Shown here: positions 49,221 through 60,499 of the stretch, in pieces | Numbering within the stretch: the first letter of the stretch is position 1 | Layout: each line of letters begins with the position of its first letter | Source of the DNA: Eonycteris spelaea | Lineage: Eukaryota > Chordata > Mammalia > Chiroptera > Pteropodidae | Direction of reading: 5' to 3' | Assembly (NCBI GenBank): GCA_003508835.1 | Contig: PUFA01000003.1 | Coordinates: 23,011,501 to 23,075,500 of the forward strand | Length of the DNA: 64,000 nucleotides | Notes under the pieces: model-generated | Seen by the model: only the letters and a program-made list of their open reading frames with translations | Databases searched by the model: none | What the model was told of the DNA's origin: nothing | Position numbers and translations under genes: made by a program

Positions 49221-49565
49221 TGGTGCTCCTGATCCATTCATATTAAAACTGGGGGAAAACAAATATTTCATGTAAGTGCTACATTTCCAGTAGATTGCAC
49301 CTGGCATCAAAAGCTCAGCTTCATCTTAAGGGCCCTCTTGATATTACAAAAGACTAATTTTAAGTCCTAGGACTCAAAATAAACATCATTTTTTTTTGAA
49401 TAATAGATATATACATCAAAAAATACATCTAAAAAGGCATTGGTTAGTGCTATTAAAAAGCTCTATGTGCTCGGGTACATTTTTTTTTTTTCAGGCAAAA
49501 CCCAGTGGAAACGTGTTTGTTCAATTCTAGGAATTTGCTCTTGGGGAAAGTTGGCCGAAAGTTAC

Positions 49566-50757
49566 CTATAAGGAAAAACAAAGAAACTTAAATAATTCAG
49601 AGATTACTCGGGTAAGGACAGCAAAACCTGAAAACGTAGTTAGAGGCTAAATTTCATTTAGAGAACATTTTTAAAACCTTGATTAGCATTTAGTTACCAC
49701 GCTTTGTACATAAAAAGTGCTCAGTCAGAGTGAATGCCACATCCTCACTTTGCTGGCCCTTCTCGTCACCTTTGCTCCGTGGCCATCAGCAATCACAGCA
49801 CTTAGCACGGTTGGTAATTACACAGTCATTAGTCATGTGAGTGTTTTTTTTTTTAACACGACTATACTAAGGCTTTATGAGTGGGAAGACTGTGCGACTG
49901 TGTCCCCCGCTACGTCCCCAGGACCCAGCACTGAATGCAAGGACGACCAGCAAGACGAGGCGCACACAGCAAACTGAAAGGTTCAAAGCCAAATACTGAG
50001 CTCGAACTCTCTAATTTGCTGCTCATTCACTCTGTGTGTGTGTGACTCTCTTTCTTTCTCTTCCTCTTTCCACCATCCCAGTTTTGGCTTCCAAGGAAAC
50101 AATAAATAATCAGCTATGGGTGGCAGAAAGTAAGGTAAGACATGCCAAAACAAAGCAAGATAGAAGTTGGGAAGCAAGATGCCATTGGAGACCGGACTGT
50201 AATCAGCTAAAGAGAACATATACTCAGTGGAACAGAACCCATGAAATTCATTATGTGAGTTTAGAATCAGATCAAAATTTGTTTTTTTAGAGAAATTATT
50301 TATTATAATTTGAAATGTCCTCATTCTCCCTGCATCAAGTCTGCAAGAGAGAACCTAGAAAAAAAAAAAAAATAGGGAGGGATTTTGCTTACTCTGTGGC
50401 CATAATTTTAAATGGGGGACAGGAGACCCCCAGAAAGCTAGTGCGGCGGAGATGACAGCCGCCTTCATCCCCTGTGGCCTACCTGGCAGAGTATTTCTTC
50501 TTCTCCTGCTTTCCTCTAAGGACAGCGTGGAGGTTTCCACCTGGCATTAATAAAGGACGCTACATCCCCTGCAAGTGTCTTCACATAATGAGAAAAGGCT
50601 ACAGTAACTTCTATGGTCCTTACATACAGAGGGGCCAGACAAGAGGGTACTCTGCAGAGGGGAAGCCTTTTGACTCCCTGCTGAGGGAGGCTGCAAAGGG
50701 CAAAAGCAAGAAAAGAAAACATCTTACATTCCAAGTCTCTCTCTGGGGTGAGTTTAC
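49566..50757 (-). other. MBD2: MBD2 terminal intron (within the 3' UTR)
   Basis: The intron spans donor GATCAG/gtaaac to acceptor ccttatag/GTAAC. It contains an L2-like 3' end fragment at about 49690-49960 and A/T tracts. Short ORFs in it (for example 49717-49977) are not supported as genes. Confidence 0.7.
49690..49960 (+). mobile_element. L2-like 3' fragment in the MBD2 terminal intron
   Basis: Reads ctttgctggcccttctcgtc, caatcacagcacttagcacg and ccccaggacccagcactgaa, resembling L2 3' landmarks with divergence. Confidence 0.5.
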
Positions 50758-50769
50758 CTGATCATATTC
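50758..50769 (-). other. MBD2: MBD2 3' UTR segment before the terminal intron
   Basis: These twelve bases lie between the TAA stop and a donor reading GATCAG/gtaaac on the minus strand. The stop is therefore only 12 bases upstream of the last exon junction, well inside the roughly 50-base limit for nonsense-mediated decay, so the spliced 3' UTR should not destabilise the mRNA. Confidence 0.8.
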
Positions 50770-50896
50770 TTAAGCTTCATCTCCACTGTCCATTTCAATA
50801 TCCATCTCTTCTGTGTCAGCAGCTCGTGACAAGATGTCTGCCATCAGGGCTTCTTCCAATTTCTTACGTACTTGCTGTACGCGCTCTTCCTGTTTC
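50770..50896 (-). CDS. MBD2: MBD2 last coding exon (human exon 6 equivalent), GATAD2-binding coiled coil
   Basis: After completing the split arginine, the exon encodes 41 residues and a TAA stop at 50770-50772. The first part (KQEERVQQVRKKLEEALMAD) is a heptad-type amphipathic helix. In MBD2 this helix forms an antiparallel coiled coil with GATAD2A (p66alpha), which links MBD2 to the CHD4 remodelling part of NuRD. The tail is acidic and ends MDSGDEA. The acceptor is ctgttgttaaaaag/GAAACAGG, which has an unusually purine-rich end. Twelve bases after the stop a donor (GATCAG/gtaaac) ends the exon at 50758, so the 3' UTR is spliced. Confidence 0.97.
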
Positions 50897-52615
50897 CTTT
50901 TTAACAACAGAATAAAATGACATGGATCGTTTGGCAAGTCATGGAAATGTGAGGCCACTACTAAAGCTCATCAAAATCACAAATTTCCTGAGAAAAAATA
51001 CATTTCCTTCTCCTTAGACTTTGCAAAAGCTGCTTCTTCACTTGCAAAACCAAATCACACAGCAGATGGGCCTTGCCGGAAAGAGAGATATTCAGACAGG
51101 CAGGGATCCTTCCTCTCGCAGGAGTAGGTTTATTTCAGTGACCTTCTCTTCGAGAATTCAAATATGTGCGTATTTGGGGTTATCCCTAGAAAGATAAATA
51201 TGTTCTGTCTTGGAAGCAGGGACAAAACAGAGAAGTAACACGGAAAATAAGAGAGGAAAACAGACATGTTCGATGAAGCACCGAGACAGACGAAGGCAGC
51301 TGTGATTCAGTTTGGCTGTCCTATGGCTGTTCAGGGAAAGCTGGTCTGGAGCTCTGTCCTGGGTTCCCAGGCCTGCTGGCAATGGGCCATCATGAAGGAA
51401 CCAGGACCACATGATCCCTACACTGAGGACAGAAACTAAAATCATCTCTTCAACTGAGATAAACTGAGCAGGTCAAGAACATGCCAAAGTTTCTCTGTGT
51501 CCTGGAAACTGAAAGGTTCTAAACTGTGGAAGAAAGGCCACTGATATGCATTTTATCTTTAAAAAAAAACAAGACAGGGCAGGAGAGAGATTCTTAAAAT
51601 AATTCTACCAAGCAAAGGCAGTATATAGAAAGTCACATCCAGAGAACCACGTGGAAGGACAAATGTTGAAACACAGGAGAAAGAGACTGGTTAAGGAAAA
51701 GTCTTAGAAAAAAACAAGAAAGGGAGAGAGGCAAAGACACAGGAGGCAGAGTTAGCTTTGACTGGAACATGGGCCCAACCATCTCCTGAGACCAGAGGGG
51801 AAGGTGGTTAAGGATGGATGTCAAGTGGGGCGATGGGGGAGCCCGGTGACAAGAGAGACGCAACAAGGAATACCGAGGACTCTACTGAAAAAATGAGTGG
51901 ATTTTCAATATCAATGAACTGAAGACAAATTACGCACTGTCCAACCTGGGGAAAGCGGGAAGGGAAAGCGGAGAGTAGGGAGGAGATGTCCAGAAGACTC
52001 CACTAAGAGTCCCTGAGTATTCACTCCGTGGGTGCTTGACCAGCTGGAAAGTAGACGTGGTCCAGCCTACATGCCTCTTCACCTCATGAGACCGACTCCG
52101 GGGTAGTGAAGGTAATATATATTGTGTAGCCACAAAAGCCTTATACGTCATATTTATTAAACTCTAAAAGCAAAGAGTTAAAAGGTATAGACCTCTACTC
52201 TTCAAATGAATTTTCAAAAAGAGGGAGGCTGTCACTGAGCGAGTCTGAGCTGCACAGCCTCTGTCATATTAAAAGAAACTGGAGTTCAACAGATTTTCCT
52301 GTAGTGCAGCAAGGTCAAGAAAAACGCATTGTTTATTTCTTATATAGTTAGTCTTGCCTCTGGCTCGGTGACTCAAGGTTTATGACAAATGACATACTGC
52401 CAATGACATATTGGCAGTCTCTCACTCCTAATAACAAAGTGTGAGAATCGGCACAACTGCCCTAGAGTAATCCCATTAGGAAGACAAAGAAAATGGAGCA
52501 AATGGTGCTTTTGGCTGGAGAAGTAGATCTTAGACTCTCACATTTGCCACTGATTCTCTTTCAACTTCAGCATTACTTCCCACACTTATAAAAGCTGAAA
52601 TTAAAGCATTTTGCC

Positions 52616-53165
52616 CGCTGGGGTAGGGAGAATTCTAACACAGTCCCTAAGATGCCCCCTTCCCCACCCCTGTATCCACTCCTTGTATAATTCCCTCCCC
52701 TTAAAGGCAAACAGACCGTGTGAATATGATGGGAATCACTGCATGATTAGGTTACTAATCAACTGACCTTGAGTTAATCAAAACAGATTATCGTGCCAGG
52801 CCTGACCGAATAAGAAGAGCCCTTAAAAGGTGCTGGCCCTTCCTGAAAGAAGCTGGAGAGGGAATACAGAGGGAGCCATAGGACAAGGAATTGCCATCAG
52901 CCTCGAACCGCTGAGACCAGCCCCGCTCCAAGCCACAGCCAATGAGAGAACAGTGGCCTCAGTCGTACACTGGAGGAAATGAATTCTGCAACTGCCATCA
53001 GAGCTTGAAGGGGGACCCCGAGCTCCAGAGGGAAACGCAGTCCAGCTGACGCTTTGATTTCAGCCATGTAAGACTCGGGCAGACAGAAGCCTGTCCCAGA
53101 CTTCCGATCTATGCAACTGTGAGCTATAAATGGGTATTGTTTTCAACAGCTAAATCTGTGAGACT
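52616..53165 (+). mobile_element. LTR-like element, copy 2 of a family shared with 42112-42740
   Basis: Contains ttccctccccttaaaggcaa, gatgattaggtt-like gcatgattaggttactaatc, ttgagttaatcaaaacagat, gaaatgaattctgcaactgc and ctttgatttcagccatgtaa. This is the order of a roughly 550-base old LTR-type repeat. It lies in an MBD2 intron, antisense to the gene. Confidence 0.6.
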
Positions 53166-53813
53166 CTGCTACTCAATATTAGAAAAAAGTATACCTGTGA
53201 ATGAAAATATTATCAAATATACTGGAAAAAAACATGCTTAATGTTGAGATCTTTAAATGAGGATTTAATAGAAACAGAATATCCGCAATACAATGGAGAA
53301 AGGGTAACAATTCCATTTGCAGTGATTTATTTTGAACCTGTACTGGTTCAACAGAAATATTCACTTAATAATTTCTGTTACGACAATTCAATCAAATGGG
53401 TAATTTGTTACACAAGTTTACCCTAAAAGGAAATCATCCAGATCTGGCTTTGAGAAAGTTTCCTATACTCCCAAAAGATCTGGCGTTGAAGCCATCAATG
53501 GTCCCATGACCTCACTCACATAACCTCAGTCAACAGCCACAGGGACCTGATGAAGTCCGGCTGTTTACTCACTCCAAGACAGAAAAGAACTTGTCTGTCT
53601 CCAGAGTAATTTCCTCCCTTGGGGGTAAGAATAATCCAAAAAGCAGGCTGATTCGTCCCTTTGATTTATATTTTGTTTTTCTTAAAAAAATAATCATAAA
53701 TTCTAGGTAATCAAAGCATCTGAATGCAACTTCGAACCACTCCATATCTTTGCAAAAAGAGCTACTTTTTAAAACCCAGGAAGGACTTTCCTAGCTAGAC
53801 TCACGCATTCAAA

Positions 53814-53957
53814 ACATTCTCATACCATACAGATGCTGTATTATAGAACTGCACAGTTGAAACCTATATAATTTTATTAACCAATGTCACCCCAATAAGT
53901 TTAATAAAATTTAAAAAAAAAAAGGTGGGAAAAAAGAAAAACAACATTCTCATGCCA
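53814..53957 (+). mobile_element. Very short LINE-1 3' end insertion with target-site duplications
   Basis: About 115 bases of an L1 3' terminus (ttgaaacctatataatttta, ccaatgtcaccccaataagt, then a poly(A)-rich tail) lie between acattctcataccata and acattctcatgccaac; 13 of the first 14 bases match. The 3' UTR type is the one seen in bat L1. It is antisense to MBD2. Confidence 0.85.
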
Positions 53958-54443
53958 ACTTTTATGGATTGAGAAAAAACTACAAATATAAAACATATTT
54001 TAAAATTGTGATTCCAAAGTGCCATCTGCTGGTTTTGTGTAGGAATAATATCCCAGCAGAGCTTTCTGCTTCACAGTCAGAGGACAGAAGGAGTGAAGTA
54101 TATACACAGTGTCCTATTTTTAAAGGAAATACAGTACCGTATATTATCATTATAAACTAATGATACTCAAGTTCATAAATCTCATATAAGAATTTTTTTG
54201 TGGCCTTAATATCTGCAATAGTTTTGTTTCTCCCAAGGAATGGTTTGCTTATACTTTCTTAGTATTACCAATCTGAGTTGTATGCTTTTCGTTCACTATT
54301 TGTTGCTAAAAAACTAGTTTGTGTCCCAGCCTCAGAAAGAGCAAAAGATGTTAATAGACGAAGCTTGTGTCCTCTTCTCACTCCCTTCTCTGTGAGTAAT
54401 TACTGCTTTACCAAACTTTGCTTCATCTTCTCCATTTGCTTCT

Positions 54444-54446
<3 letters not shown>

Positions 54447-54534
<88 letters not shown>
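54447..54534. repeat. Compound (GT)22-(CT)20 microsatellite in an MBD2 intron
   Basis: Pure GT at 54447-54490 is followed by a short ctt transition and pure CT to 54534. Likely polymorphic. The Val/Cys and Ser/Leu runs in the frame 54278-54559 are caused by it. Confidence 0.98.
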
Positions 54535-54536
<2 letters not shown>

Positions 54537-55091
54537 AGCCACTTTCAACCTTTCCCTGAAACAAGGTGAAGTAGAGATAAATAAATCTCTAAATTGAGCT
54601 TACGTGAGGTAAACATAATCAAGATAAATACATTGAACTTTGAAAACACAACTGAGCTTAAAGCAATATGGCTATGATGTGTTTTAAAGAGAGAATGGTT
54701 TGCAGGCAAACCAATGCGGGAAGCAATCACAAAAGGCAAAACTGAACGGAAGGGGTTCTTTGGAGCAGAAAGGCAGAAATCCAAACTGCAAAGAAACTAC
54801 AAAAATGATAATGTAGGGAATACAACTTATCTGTCCTTAGACGTGATCCTGGTGACAACCCTTATACATACCACTTCTACCTTTTTCAAGCATGTATTTG
54901 TTTTAAATGTCCTATATCACTTTCAGTAGTTTCATAAAAGCTTGGTAAAAAAAAAAAAAATTATATATGTATATAAAATAAAACTTTCTGATTGATTCAT
55001 CACTTACTAGATGTGCCACTAAACCTAACTGGCAGAATAAAATTTATCAAATGTAAAAACAAGTTTTTTAAGTTATGTCAAACCGCCTTAC

Positions 55092-55269
55092 CTAATGTCT
55101 TCGTCTGTGACAATGAACGCTTTGCAGAGGGGTTGAGATGTGTTCAGCCAAACAGCGGGGTTCTTTTCCACAGCAGGGGAGACTTGCCCTGTGATTGGTG
55201 CAGAGCTTGTGTGCAAAGCACTGGCAACAGCAGATAAAAGGGTCTCATCATTACTACCTGGACCAACTC
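55092..55269 (-). CDS. MBD2: MBD2 coding exon (human exon 5 equivalent), linker to coiled coil
   Basis: The 178-base exon completes the split glycine, then encodes 58 residues starting VGPGSNDETLLSAVASALHT and ending KAFIVTDEDI, followed by two bases of a split arginine. The acceptor is tctgattgcag/GAG and the donor GACATTAG/gtaagg. The region has a short helical stretch (DETLLSAVASALHT) and then a Ser/Thr/Pro-rich linker, with the conserved tract KNPAVWLNTSQPLCKAF. One difference from the human protein as I remember it is proline in GQVSPAVEK where human has alanine. The segment lies between the NuRD-core contact and the C-terminal coiled coil. The exon is intact. Confidence 0.96.
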
Positions 55270-56556
55270 CTGCAATCAGAAATACATACATGTTAAAGGA
55301 ATTATCTAGATGTGCCAAGCAAACCTTGTGTAACCTAAAAAAACTGATATTTTTATGTTCATTTGGGATCATATATTTAAAACTGACATAAGCCAAAGCC
55401 AATGCAGCAAAGGATTATATCATATCCACCTAATAGTTATTATACAGCAAATAATTAACATTAAAGAAACAGTAACAAAATAGTTGAGGATTTCAATAAA
55501 ACTTTAATATAACTTTAAAATACATTGTGCTAGTACTGAACTTTTTAAAAGTTGGCTACATTTCTTCATGCACGGCCAATTATTTTAATGATATAAGTCC
55601 CTTCTAAAGTCATATTATACTTAAGTACCCCTATTAATGAATTCTTAGAGTCCTGGAATCGTTTCTCCAATAGCTTTTAACATTAATTTTTAGCAATATC
55701 TTAACACTTATCTCCTTTGTTTTGGTACTTCAAAATAAAAGCCAATGTAAGCAAGTTGTACCTACAGCTTTAACAGCTTTTTCAATTACCTAACAAAATA
55801 TCCAAGTTAACAGATTTAATAATTGCATGCCAACTATTTTTGGAAGTCTGGGCCCATGGCCACATTTAAACACACCACTTAAAGTCCTAAACTGTTAAAC
55901 CAGTTAACGCAATACTTTCCAAGAATATAGAGGAATGAAGCAATATTCTAACCATGAATTATGAGGATTTTTTAACCAATCCACAATACATCACGATTTA
56001 GAAGCCTAAGTTCTCACACTTGAAAAATAATGCTCGTCTAGGACTTAGAATTAACATATGACATGACAGGCACACTGGCAACTGAGTTCTCCGCCCCAGA
56101 CCGCACTTGCTGACACTGTTGGACTGAGATGCGTCTGTTCCCACTGCCTTCTGCTCGGCAGTCAGGGAGGGACAGGCAGGAGAGCTGTTAGCTGTTCTTT
56201 AGATAAGAGGAGGCGGGAGAGCCAGTGCTGGGGCCAGATGCTGCTTTGAGAAAGAAGCTTGGGAAATTCTGCCACTCACCTGCGCCTGGTTCAAAAAGTA
56301 GCACATGAGTTAATTTGCATAATGAACCTAACCTAATGCCAACATTTTACACAGAAAAAAAAATCCTAATTTATATGCTGTCTCGAAGCATTCCTGCAAC
56401 TACAAGCTCTTCCTGTGCATTTCCCCTGGGGTTGCTAAAATTCAAGAGGTACATCAGCTGGCAAGGCATACCACCCAGCCAAGAAAAGTCCTGGTCTGTC
56501 ACTTCTGACTCCACAGCATCTAACACAGGGCCTGGGACACTGAACTCGGATAATAC
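55270..56556 (-). other. MBD2: MBD2 phase 1 intron
   Basis: An intron of about 1.3 kb between the 58-residue and 30-residue exons. It is AT-rich unique sequence with no repeat I can name and no extra exon. Confidence 0.9.
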
Positions 56557-56647
56557 CTTGAAGACCTTTAGGTAGTTCCATGGTTTTTATAATTTGTTCT
56601 GTTACATCTGATGCACTAAGTCCTTGTAGCCTCTTCTCCCAGAAAAG
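56557..56647 (-). CDS. MBD2: MBD2 coding exon (human exon 4 equivalent), NuRD core-binding helix
   Basis: The exon encodes 30 residues plus the first base of a split glycine, beginning LFWEKRLQGLSASDVTEQII and ending MELPKGLQ. The acceptor reads ttttgccttacag before CTTTTCTGG, and the donor is CAAG/gtatta, giving phase 0 at the start and phase 1 at the end. By counting back from the stop in a 411-residue protein, the R and L of EKRL fall at about 286 and 287. These two residues are reported to be essential for binding the histone deacetylase core of NuRD. The neighbouring coding exon lies 1.3 kb downstream on the same strand. No frameshift or stop is seen. Confidence 0.96.
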
Positions 56648-57399
56648 CTGTAAGGCAAAACATCACTGTTATTAGGTACATTCTCGGAACAAGAAAGTAG
56701 CGCATCGATGCTGTTGAGTAATGAAATTGAAATTATTTCAATAGTTTCCTAATTCCCCATTTTTTCCTTACAAAAGCTAAGTGACACTCCAAACATGAAT
56801 TACTTCAACACACCATAATTCTTTCAAATGATATTACTCAAAAAAAAAAGTTGTTTTGTTGGTTTATGCAACCCATTTGCTTATTACAGTACTACAGATT
56901 ATTATGTGCTATATGCTACATACAGTTCTTTATAAGGTATCGTCCAAAGAATATAGCTTCATTTTTTAAGGACTCATTTGGCATGAAAATATAAAGTTAT
57001 AATTTACCAGGGAAAAGAAAACAAATTATATTACGAAATACTCCTTTATCCAGTATCTTAGGGAAAGACTCCTCTGTCTATGTGATTGTTCCAAGACACC
57101 GAAGTCTAGCCCTTTAGCTTACTTTAAAGGAAAAGGCTGTTTTTTATGGAAACTTTTCTAAAAATGTCTTACATACTTCCTTGCTATTGAAACAGATGCC
57201 AAGTTCATGAGTGACCTTCTCCCTGTTGCACAGGGCCTGGGCACCTTAGTCGCTCAGCGGCCCCAGGTCAGTGAGCACAGTGGAGGCTCTTCATACCCTA
57301 CGGGCTACTGAGCAGTTTGCTTATCCAAACTCTAAATGGTCCAAGCTAGTTTGGCTGTTTCATTATATATCCTTTCTATGCTGTATTCTCTCTCCCAGT

Positions 57400-57605
57400 T
57401 AGCTATTACTCTCACTGCTGTCATTCATCTATTCAGCATGTATTTACTGACTTCCTACTATGTGCTGTACTTGCCCTGTGTACCTGCCTCCTCCCCCGAT
57501 AAAGGAATCCCTTAGGACTCTGTATATCTGTCTTTAACCCTGGACACCAGAGGCCTGTCACATAATAGGTATGAAAAAACATTTGTATGAATGACTGAAT
57601 ATGGG
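57400..57605. mobile_element. Two L2 3' fragments in opposite orientation
   Basis: 57415-57475 reads tattcagcatgtatttactg and cctactatgtgctgtac (reverse L2 end). 57490-57605 reads tctttaaccctggacaccag and cacataataggtatgaaaaa with a gaatgactgaat ending (forward L2 end). Confidence 0.6.
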
Positions 57606-57609
57606 AGTA

Positions 57610-57835
57610 ACTGAACTCAGAATGAAGCTCTTGAAGGGACGCACAAACTCAAATTGAAACCCCAGCTCTAGATGTATGACCTTAGACAAGTTCTATAACC
57701 TCAGAACACTTCAATTTCCTCTTCTACAAACTGTGGCAACAATGACTATCACGTAAGATTACTGTGGGGATTAAATAAGGCAATATATGTAAAGCACTAG
57801 TCACAGAGTAGGCATAAGGTTTACTATATTTACTT
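57610..57835 (+). repeat. MIR SINE
   Basis: Reads tgaaaccccagctctagatg, tatgaccttagacaagttct, tttcctcttctacaaactgt and gtggggattaaataaggcaa, the forward MIR. Confidence 0.85.
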
Positions 57836-58929
57836 TTAGCAAATTTTGACCACTCGGAGGGCTTTTTGGGCTTCTGTTCTGACTTCCAGATCTATGAAAA
57901 GTCTCAGATAATTGCCCGCCAGACAAATGTGAAGATACAGTAAAATAACTATTTATGGCAGAATAGTACTATGTTGTTTTATAATAACCTGAATTCTAGC
58001 ACCAAGGGTAATCTGCAATAGAATGCTTCTCTCTTCTTTAAAGACCTTACATCTCCTTATAAATTACATCATCAGCTGAATATGTGGTCAACATATATGA
58101 AGACATGAATTCATTAATCATCAGAGATCCAAATGGTCAGATTAAGGTAATAACTGATGATGTGATAAATGTCTCAAGAAATCCTGACTGCTTTTCTCTT
58201 TGGGGGAATAACATCACCTATGTTTGAATACCACAACTATAGAAAAAGACAAGGAAAACAAAAGCCAGTTAATTCCTAATGAAAACTTATTCAGAAGAAT
58301 CAGTGAGTATGAGATTAGCAAGTACTATTATAATAAAATAATATATATTCTAATTTTCAAAAACAAATCAACACTACCAAAAAGAATGGAAATTATAAAC
58401 AGATATGATTAATAATATTTTACATCTAAAAATTCCAATTCTAAATATCAAAAGTTAAATTTTTTACATGCTATAATTTTTAACTCTTAATTTTCAAATT
58501 CCTATTAATTCAAAGAAAAATGATGAAACAGTTGAGGAAGGAAAATATTACAAAGCAAATCTCAGACTGAGAAACGAATGCACGGCTTTAGATTACAACA
58601 ACTAATACCACTACATGTCATCAGATCGCCCTGAACTAAATGAGGTTGAATCTAATATACCCCTTTATAAATGAAATGCATTTGCCATGAAAACAAAGAT
58701 ACATGTATTTATGTATGTACATGTGTGTGCATGTGTATTTCTCCCCCACCCACCCCCAGCTCCCAGAGGAGATGGGGGAAGAGGGAAAGGTCAGAGAAGG
58801 AAAGGAGGCTGGTTTGAAAAAAGACATTTAACTGGTCAAGGTCACCACTGCCCTCTCCACCCTTTCCACCACACCTTCAAAGCTATGAGTGCACCCAACC
58901 TTCATGAGAACTGAAAACAGTCTTCATGA

Positions 58930-59105
58930 GAAGCCAGTACGTGATTCAATTTATATGACATTCTAAAAAATAATAAACTAGATGGACGGTTGCCAGGGGT
59001 TAGGGGTGGAGGGAGGTTCTGACTACAAAGGGTCAGCATAAGAGAATCTTTGGGGTGCTGGAATTATATTCTGTTTTCTAAACATGCAAACTTCATCTAG
59101 CTGAT
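58930..59105 (+). mobile_element. LINE-1 3' UTR fragment (older L1M type)
   Basis: Reads gtgattcaatttatatgaca, gatggacggttgccaggggt and tttggggtgctggaattata, landmarks of older L1 3' UTRs in forward order. Confidence 0.7.
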
Positions 59106-60499
59106 ATAAATACCATTCCCCCCCCCAAGCCAATTCCTCAAGGGATGATCAATATGTATGATCTCCATTCCCCTAGGCCCATGTCAACTTTCTTATCCTA
59201 CCCCCTTTTCTAGGATTTTCTAAATTTACTCTAAAAGTCAGTTCCTCTCACCAAATTCAATGGCCTCATCTTTGGTTGCTTTATAGCCCTGAATGCTCTG
59301 GAGGGGTGCAGAAATTTAAAATTTCCTGATCTCATTTATGAATTCCATGTTTTTCCTAGGTGCTTAATTGTGGTCATCTGGGGTTCTTCCGACCATTAGA
59401 AGTCTAAAGACAAAAATACTGAAAATACGAGTCTCCCTAAATTTGTAAGGAGTTCCCCTCCACGACAGCTATCTCGTCTCTTCCACCACACTTTCATAAA
59501 AACTCTTGCTTTCATAAATCCTAACCTACCCACTGAAAATCTGATTTCACCTGTGAAATCTAATGATTTTCTCAGCTTAACCCTGCTGCCTGATGTTAAG
59601 GCCAAATAATCAATGTAATAGTTTTAAGGGGTAATAATCTAATATCTGGAGAAACTTCCAAAATGTGTATCACCCTCAGTTATTACATCCCTTTCTAATC
59701 CCCACTAATCAGACCCTCTAGGTGTCTCTAATGTCGTTCTCTTCATCACCCTCCAGTATATAAGAAAATTGGATAGCTCCCAGGTGTGCATCACTTTATA
59801 TTACCGATGGTCCGGGCAATACCCTATCCAGTTAAGCCAGCTGATGGAAGAGAATAGGAGGGGATTAAAAATCATCTGAAACCACAAAAGTGCCTAAAAT
59901 ATCAGTGACCAAGGCGGTATAGCTTGGGAGAAACCGTCTTACTAGAAACTGGAGTTCATCTCTAGACCTTTGCTCCTCTCACAGATGTGGTTAGTGCCTT
60001 TATGACATCAGTGGAACACAGCTGCATGTACTTTATCTGTCTTGGAGGCCTAGAGGACACACATGGTGGTGTGTTATGAAAGCTGCTTCTTTAACAAATG
60101 AATGATCGAATCTGTTTCCTAAAAGTAAAAACAACCCGAATACAACTGTAGCATTTTCTTTTCTTCATTGCTGTGGATTTAACTGGGCTTTGGAGGATTT
60201 GTCAGTCTTGCCTGACAAAGGATATCCAAGAAAACACTTTCAGATAAGTCATACTAACAGTGGAGGATAGCAGATATGTCATAAGACAGGAGAGGGAGTG
60301 AGGTAACAAAGCACATGCAACTCAAGCCTTCTAAATTATTTTCTATTAGAACACTGTTTTAGGTTAATTATGCTAACATCCATGTTTCATGAACACATTG
60401 AAAGCATCTATATCAAATATACCAGTATTATTTTCATCTACCATTATATTTAATTTAAAAAGCACTGATGTGTGTGTGCGGAGACAAGATTTAACTTCT

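Larger units (their letters stand above)
49085..49565 (-). other. MBD2: MBD2 non-coding terminal exon (3' UTR)
   Basis: A good acceptor (tttgtttttccttatag before GTAACTTTCGGC on the minus strand) starts the exon at 49565. No coding potential follows. Two AATAAA hexamers lie at 49215-49220 and 49106-49111. The left boundary is inferred from the distal hexamer; cleavage probably falls about 10-25 bases beyond it. Unique sequence continues left to about 48,900, so a longer UTR form cannot be excluded. The exon assignment rests on splice-site quality, position and remembered similarity to the human 3' UTR. Confidence 0.7.
50897..55091 (-). other. MBD2: MBD2 intron between the last two coding exons
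   Basis: A phase 2 intron of about 4.2 kb. It holds an LTR-like element (52616-53165), a short young L1 3' end with target duplications (53814-53957), a compound GT/CT microsatellite (54447-54534), a poly(A) tract near 54948 and otherwise unique sequence. No further exon was recognised. Confidence 0.9.

Noticed and set aside
54278..54559. A 93-codon ORF with Val/Cys and Ser/Leu runs
   Set aside because: The runs are produced by the GT/CT microsatellite; nothing upstream or downstream supports coding.
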